Shown in pieces: positions 60,058-64,000 of a stretch of 64,000 nt of DNA. The notes below the pieces were generated by a model, which had not been told where the DNA came from, searched no databases, and saw only the letters and a list, made by a program, of their open reading frames with translations. Position 1 is the first letter of the stretch, and the number at the start of each line of letters is the position of its first letter. Position numbers and translations under genes: made by a program. Source of the DNA: Hanleya hanleyi (taxonomy: Eukaryota > Mollusca > Polyplacophora > Lepidopleurida > Hanleyidae); the NCBI GenBank assembly GCA_036873755.1, contig JAVTVY010025177.1, forward strand, positions 37,859 through 101,858, in the 5' to 3' direction.

Positions 60058-60804
60058 TGAATCAAGCATTGGAAAGTGCATACACAGGTTGAAATATATG
60101 ACGTCATGTGACGTCACTGGACCTAAATATGATTGCAACAGACCACCATAGAATACCATGCTTTATTTGCAGTTTACTCTGTGTAATAAAATCATAAAAA
60201 ATTACAATAAATATTTTACGACACAGTTTGCGATGGTCTTTCATTTGATGGAAACTACTTGAGGGTTTACGATCACTTTAACATTCATGTAACATAAACG
60301 GATAGTATATGCAAGTGCGCGAGGATTGACGAGTGAAGGAGGGAAGATATATACAAAAGTTTTTAGTTGGAGTAGGAATTAGTCTTATAATTAAGCATGA
60401 AGCTGTAAGGATTTATTAACTGTGCATAAGATGCGAGAAAAAAAGATGTGAGCCGTGGCTTTTATCAGATACACCACATGCGGTATTTGAAATACACCAT
60501 GGTTGAATTGTATAGTAAATATGTTACAAAGAAACGATCAAAGAAATTCGAGGAGTCATTGTGTCCTGAAAGAAATTAGTCCCCATGTTTTTTCTTTGAT
60601 GGGTCAGAAATTCAATCAGAAAAGTGAAACTCATCTCTATTGTATACTTCAGGTCGAAAATAGTCCAGTTATCATTGATTAAAAATAATTTCTATGCTGA
60701 AGAGATGGAGAAGAGCGAATGAACGAACCAATATGCGAGCGGCGTCTCAATGCACCTGCCAGTGCTATCAGCGCAACTCTTTGTTAAGGATTAATTTTTG
60801 TAGG
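60058..60804. other. intergenic DNA, nothing recognised
   Basis: AT-rich, with no repeat or gene that I can support. Confidence 0.4.
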
Positions 60805-62450
60805 TCATCTGGGCCGAAGGCCCGATGGGCTAATGTCATGGCCTGATTGTCCGTCGTCCGTCGTCAGTCGTGCGTCGTGCGTAAACATCTTCTTCTCTGA
60901 AACCGCTTGGCTGATTAAGCTGAAACTTGGCATGCATGTTCCCCACAATGAGTACACCAGAATTTGTTCATGCCGTGTCGATATGATTTTAAATATGGCT
61001 GCCATGGCGGCCAACTTGAATTTGTCAGTGAAACCTTGTCATCATTATTTTTCGGTAACTGCTTGATGGATCTTCCTCAAAGTTGGTACACCGGTTCCCC
61101 TTTGGGTCTAGTTGTTCAACATGTGTACTTTAGTCCAAGTTGAATATCCAATATGGCCACCAGGCGGCCATATTGGATTTCCCCATGAAACTTTGTTATC
61201 GCGATTTCTCAGGAACTACTGTATAGATCTTTCTAAAATTTGGTAAACAGGTTCCTCTTCGGGTCTAGTTGTGCAAGATACCTTTAGTGGTCGGATTCAA
61301 AAATCCAATATGGCCACCAGACGGCCATCTTGGATTTCCTCATGAAACATTGTTATCGTGATTTCTCAGGAAATGCTGGATGGATCTTTCTCAAATTTGG
61401 TACACAGGTTCCCTTGGGGTCTAGTTGTGCAAGATACCTTTTCTGCTTCGACTCGACAATCCAATATGGCCACCAGGCGGCCATCTTGAATTTCCCCATG
61501 AAACATTATCATGATTTCTCAGGAAGTACTGCATGGATCTTTCTCAAATTTGGTACACAGGTTCCCCTTGGGGTCTAGTGGTACAAGATACCTTTTTCGG
61601 TACGATTCCAAAATCCAATATGGTCACTAGGTGGCCATCTTGGATTTCCCCATGAAACTTTATCGCGATTTCTCAGGAACTACTGCATGGATCTTTCTCA
61701 AATTTGGTACACAGGTTCCCATTGGGGTCTAGTTGTGCAAGATACCTTTTGTGGTCTGATTCAAAAATCCAGTATGGCCACCAGGCGGCCATCTTGGATT
61801 TTCCCATGAAACATTATCGCGATTTCTCAGAAACTACTGCATGGATCTTTCTCAAATTTGGTACACAGGTTCCCCTTGGGTCTCGTTGTACAAGATACCT
61901 TTCCTGCTCTGATTTGAAAATCCAATATGGCCACCACCTGGATTTCCCTATGAAACATTGTTATCGTGATTTGAACATTTCTCGGGAAGTACTGCATGGA
62001 TCTTTCTCAAATTTGGTACACAGGTTCCCCTTGGGGTCTAGTTGTGCAAGATGCGTTTTGTAATCTGATTCAAAAATCCAATATGGCCACCAGGCGGTCA
62101 TCTTGGATTTCCTCATGAAACTTTTATCCCGATTTCTCAGGAACTACTGCATTGATCTTTCTCAAATTTGATACACAGGTTCCCCTTGGGTCTAGTTGTG
62201 CAAGATACCTTTTCTGGTCCGTTCCGAAAATCCAATATGGCCACCAGGCTTGAATTTCCCCATGAAATTTTGTTATCGTGAATTCTCTGGAAATTATACT
62301 GCATGAATCTTTGTCAAATTGGGTACACAGGTTCCCCTTGTGGTCCAGTTGTGCAAGATACCTCTTTTGGTCCATTTCGAAAATCAAATATGGCCGCATC
62401 TTAAATTTTCCATGTTATCATGAAATCTCAGGAAATTACTGCCTGGAGCC
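60805..62450 (+). repeat. tandem-repeat element: hairpin, CGTCCG tract, ~155-bp units
   Basis: It opens with CATCT-GGGCC-GAA-GGCCC-GATG (about 60806-60827) and a GTCCGTCGTCCGTCGTC tract at 60849. About nine units follow, each with TCTCAAATTTGGTACACAGG, TTCCCCTTGGGGTCTAGTTG, TGCAAGATACCTTT, AATCCAATATGGCCACCAGG, CGGCCATCTTGGATTTCCCC and ATGAAAC. Spacing is about 152-160 bp. Short frames at 61330-62063 are by-products. Confidence 0.75.
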
Positions 62451-63205
62451 CCCAAGTTAGGAGCTCATCTATTGCAGTTCTTTAGTAAAAATTTCTTAGA
62501 GCTACTTCTCCAGTTACATCCAGATGAGCTACAGTGCCGTGGCACTCTTTTTTTTGCAAGTGAGAATCAGGATTAACATGCCATGGTGGAGGGGAAAATG
62601 CAGGAGTACTGACCGGAAGTCACATGACCCCACAGGCCGATATTCTAACTGCACTCGGCCATGTTCTTACTGGAATGGCCACACGGTTCCTAGCGCTGGC
62701 AGTAGTATAGAAAGGACGGGACTCTTATGATTCGTGCGGTGGTGGAATTGTGTTGAGATGTGTGTTGTCATCTGTGAGCTTTGACTTTTAACCATGGAGC
62801 AGAATAAGACCGCTGCACTGTCCACGTTGACCGGTGATATCATGGTACACATGCACAGTCGAGGAACAATCGAGAAAAGGCATATTCGGGTAGGCATGGG
62901 CGTCTTTGTCTGATCTTGGGGTCACCTTGAATCCAAATGTAGCGTATGGTGTAGAACCAGAGTTGGTTGCTGTCTTCTTTGACAGATGTCACGGTGCGTC
63001 GAAGAATAGTAGATAAAAGACATTTTGGTCGCGCATGGGAGTGACGGGGAATCTAGGGCCCATATGTGGGTCCAGATGTTCGGGGTGAAGTATTGAAGCC
63101 CTCATAGTCTTACCTAAGATTGGGTGGTTGACCGGTGGTTTGCGCATGCGCACTCGGGGTAAGCACTAGGGAATTACTTTTTTCCGCTGCGCATGGGGGC
63201 ATGCC
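62451..63205. other. intergenic DNA flanking the second fold-back copy
   Basis: A GCGCATGCGC site at about 63144 and GGTTGACC-like words resemble the arm units of the fold-back family, so 63000-63205 may belong to an older copy. No gene is seen. Confidence 0.35.
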
Positions 63206-64000
63206 AGTAGTAGTGTCAACGGGAATAGAGTCATATTGACCTCTTTGCACTTAAACTTGAGGGGTAACTCTTGATTTCCCTAAATCATCCGCCAGGGGGC
63301 GCCATCAGCTCAAGGCTCTGGATTGCATCAGCATTGGCTGTGTGCCAAGTTTTGACCACTATAGGTCTGGCAACCTTTGACCTTTGTATTCCTCCGCGGT
63401 AATGCGGTCATGTCTGGCGGTGATGCGGTCGCGGAAAAAAGCTTCCGCGGAGAAAAAGTAGTCCATAGAATTCAAATACGCTGCATGGTCCGATTGGGTC
63501 GTATGAGGTATCAATGTGAAGCATTCGTGAAGGGGCATCTAATGGGCTGGGTGCGGGGTTGAAATAGCGTCATTCTGCGCATGCGCGGTGGACCAAGGGT
63601 ATGGAAATAGACGTTTTGGGATCTAGGGCAGCCACTAATGGTCCGATGGAGTTGAGTGAGTTATCAATATGAAGCCTATGTGAGGGGGCATCCGACGGGT
63701 GGGTGTGGGGTTGAAATATCGGCATTCTGCGCATGCGCAGTAGACCAAGGGTATGGAAATAGATGTTTTGGGATCTAGGGGAGCCACTATTGGTCCGATT
63801 GGTTCGAGTGAGGTATCAATGTGAAACCTATGTGAGAGGGCATCCGATGGGGTGGGTGTGACGTGGAACTGACGTAATTCTGCGCATGCGCAGTAGACCA
63901 AGGGTATGGAAATAGACGTTTTCGGGTCTTTGTGGGCCACTAGTGGGCCTATGGAGTCGTATGAGGTATCAATGTGAAGCCTATGTGAGGGGGCATCCGT
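63206..64000 (+). mobile_element. second copy of the AGTAGTAGT fold-back family, cut by window end
   Basis: It starts AGTAGTAGTG, then GTCATATTGACCTCTTTGCA as at 28440. Next come a CCTTTGTATTCCTCCGCGG ... GATGCGGTCGCGG block as at 28597 and arm units with GCGCATGCGC (near 63577, 63730, 63881) and GGAAATAGACGTTTTGGG. The first ~150 bases between the shared blocks differ from the 28.4-kb copy. The rest lies beyond the window. Confidence 0.7.

Overview
The window looks like nuclear DNA from a marine mollusc, most likely a gastropod. The reasons are a spliced gene with GT-AG introns, no operons or ribosome-binding sites, and a very high load of diverse mobile elements. Several short repeats start in GTGAGTGAGT and carry a GTTAGTCGCCTCTTACGAC core, a family I recall from gastropods. 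The species cannot be fixed from sequence alone.

I support only one ordinary host gene, in three exons between 42156 and 45021 (+). It encodes a predicted 536-residue type II membrane protein of the LicD / fukutin-related protein (FKRP) family: signal anchor, short coiled stem, glycosyltransferase-like stem domain, and an FLDGG ... PWDLDIDLG nucleotidyltransferase-fold core.

The rest is repeats. 1-16 kb: several fold-back (inverted-repeat) elements (788-1698, 5760-7493, 10324-10660), short gastropod-type interspersed repeats, a ~150-bp-period tandem element (13323-14765) and a broken AP-endonuclease fragment (14801-15070). 16.4-19.6 kb: a complete-looking non-autonomous hAT-like transposon (11-bp TIRs, CATAAGG duplication) that has swallowed a second tandem-repeat element. 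20-28 kb: two more tandem families, a triplicated block and LINE 3' tails. 28.4-32.8 kb: a 4.4-kb fold-back element with AGTAGTAGT...ACTACTACT ends, a 6-bp GACCAC target duplication, and arms packed with GCGCATGCGC and TGACGTCA palindromes. A second copy enters at 63206 and runs off the window. 33.8-41.5 kb: a 7.75-kb segment bounded by ~950-bp inverted arms, each holding a 603-bp self-complementary element.

46.8-50.5 kb holds a dimeric ~349-bp satellite and a 522-bp tandem duplication. 52060-57564 (-) is a Ty3/Gypsy LTR retrotransposon with almost identical LTRs, but it has lost gag, protease and the inner end of its 5' LTR, and pol has one stop and one frameshift. Directly against its outer LTR end sits a 2180-bp minisatellite of 43-bp units (50 units plus a 30-bp partial). 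60.8-62.4 kb is a third tandem element of the hairpin plus CGTCCG type.

Most open frames outside 42-45 kb and 52.8-56.6 kb lie inside repeats and I do not treat them as genes. All repeat alignments were done by eye.
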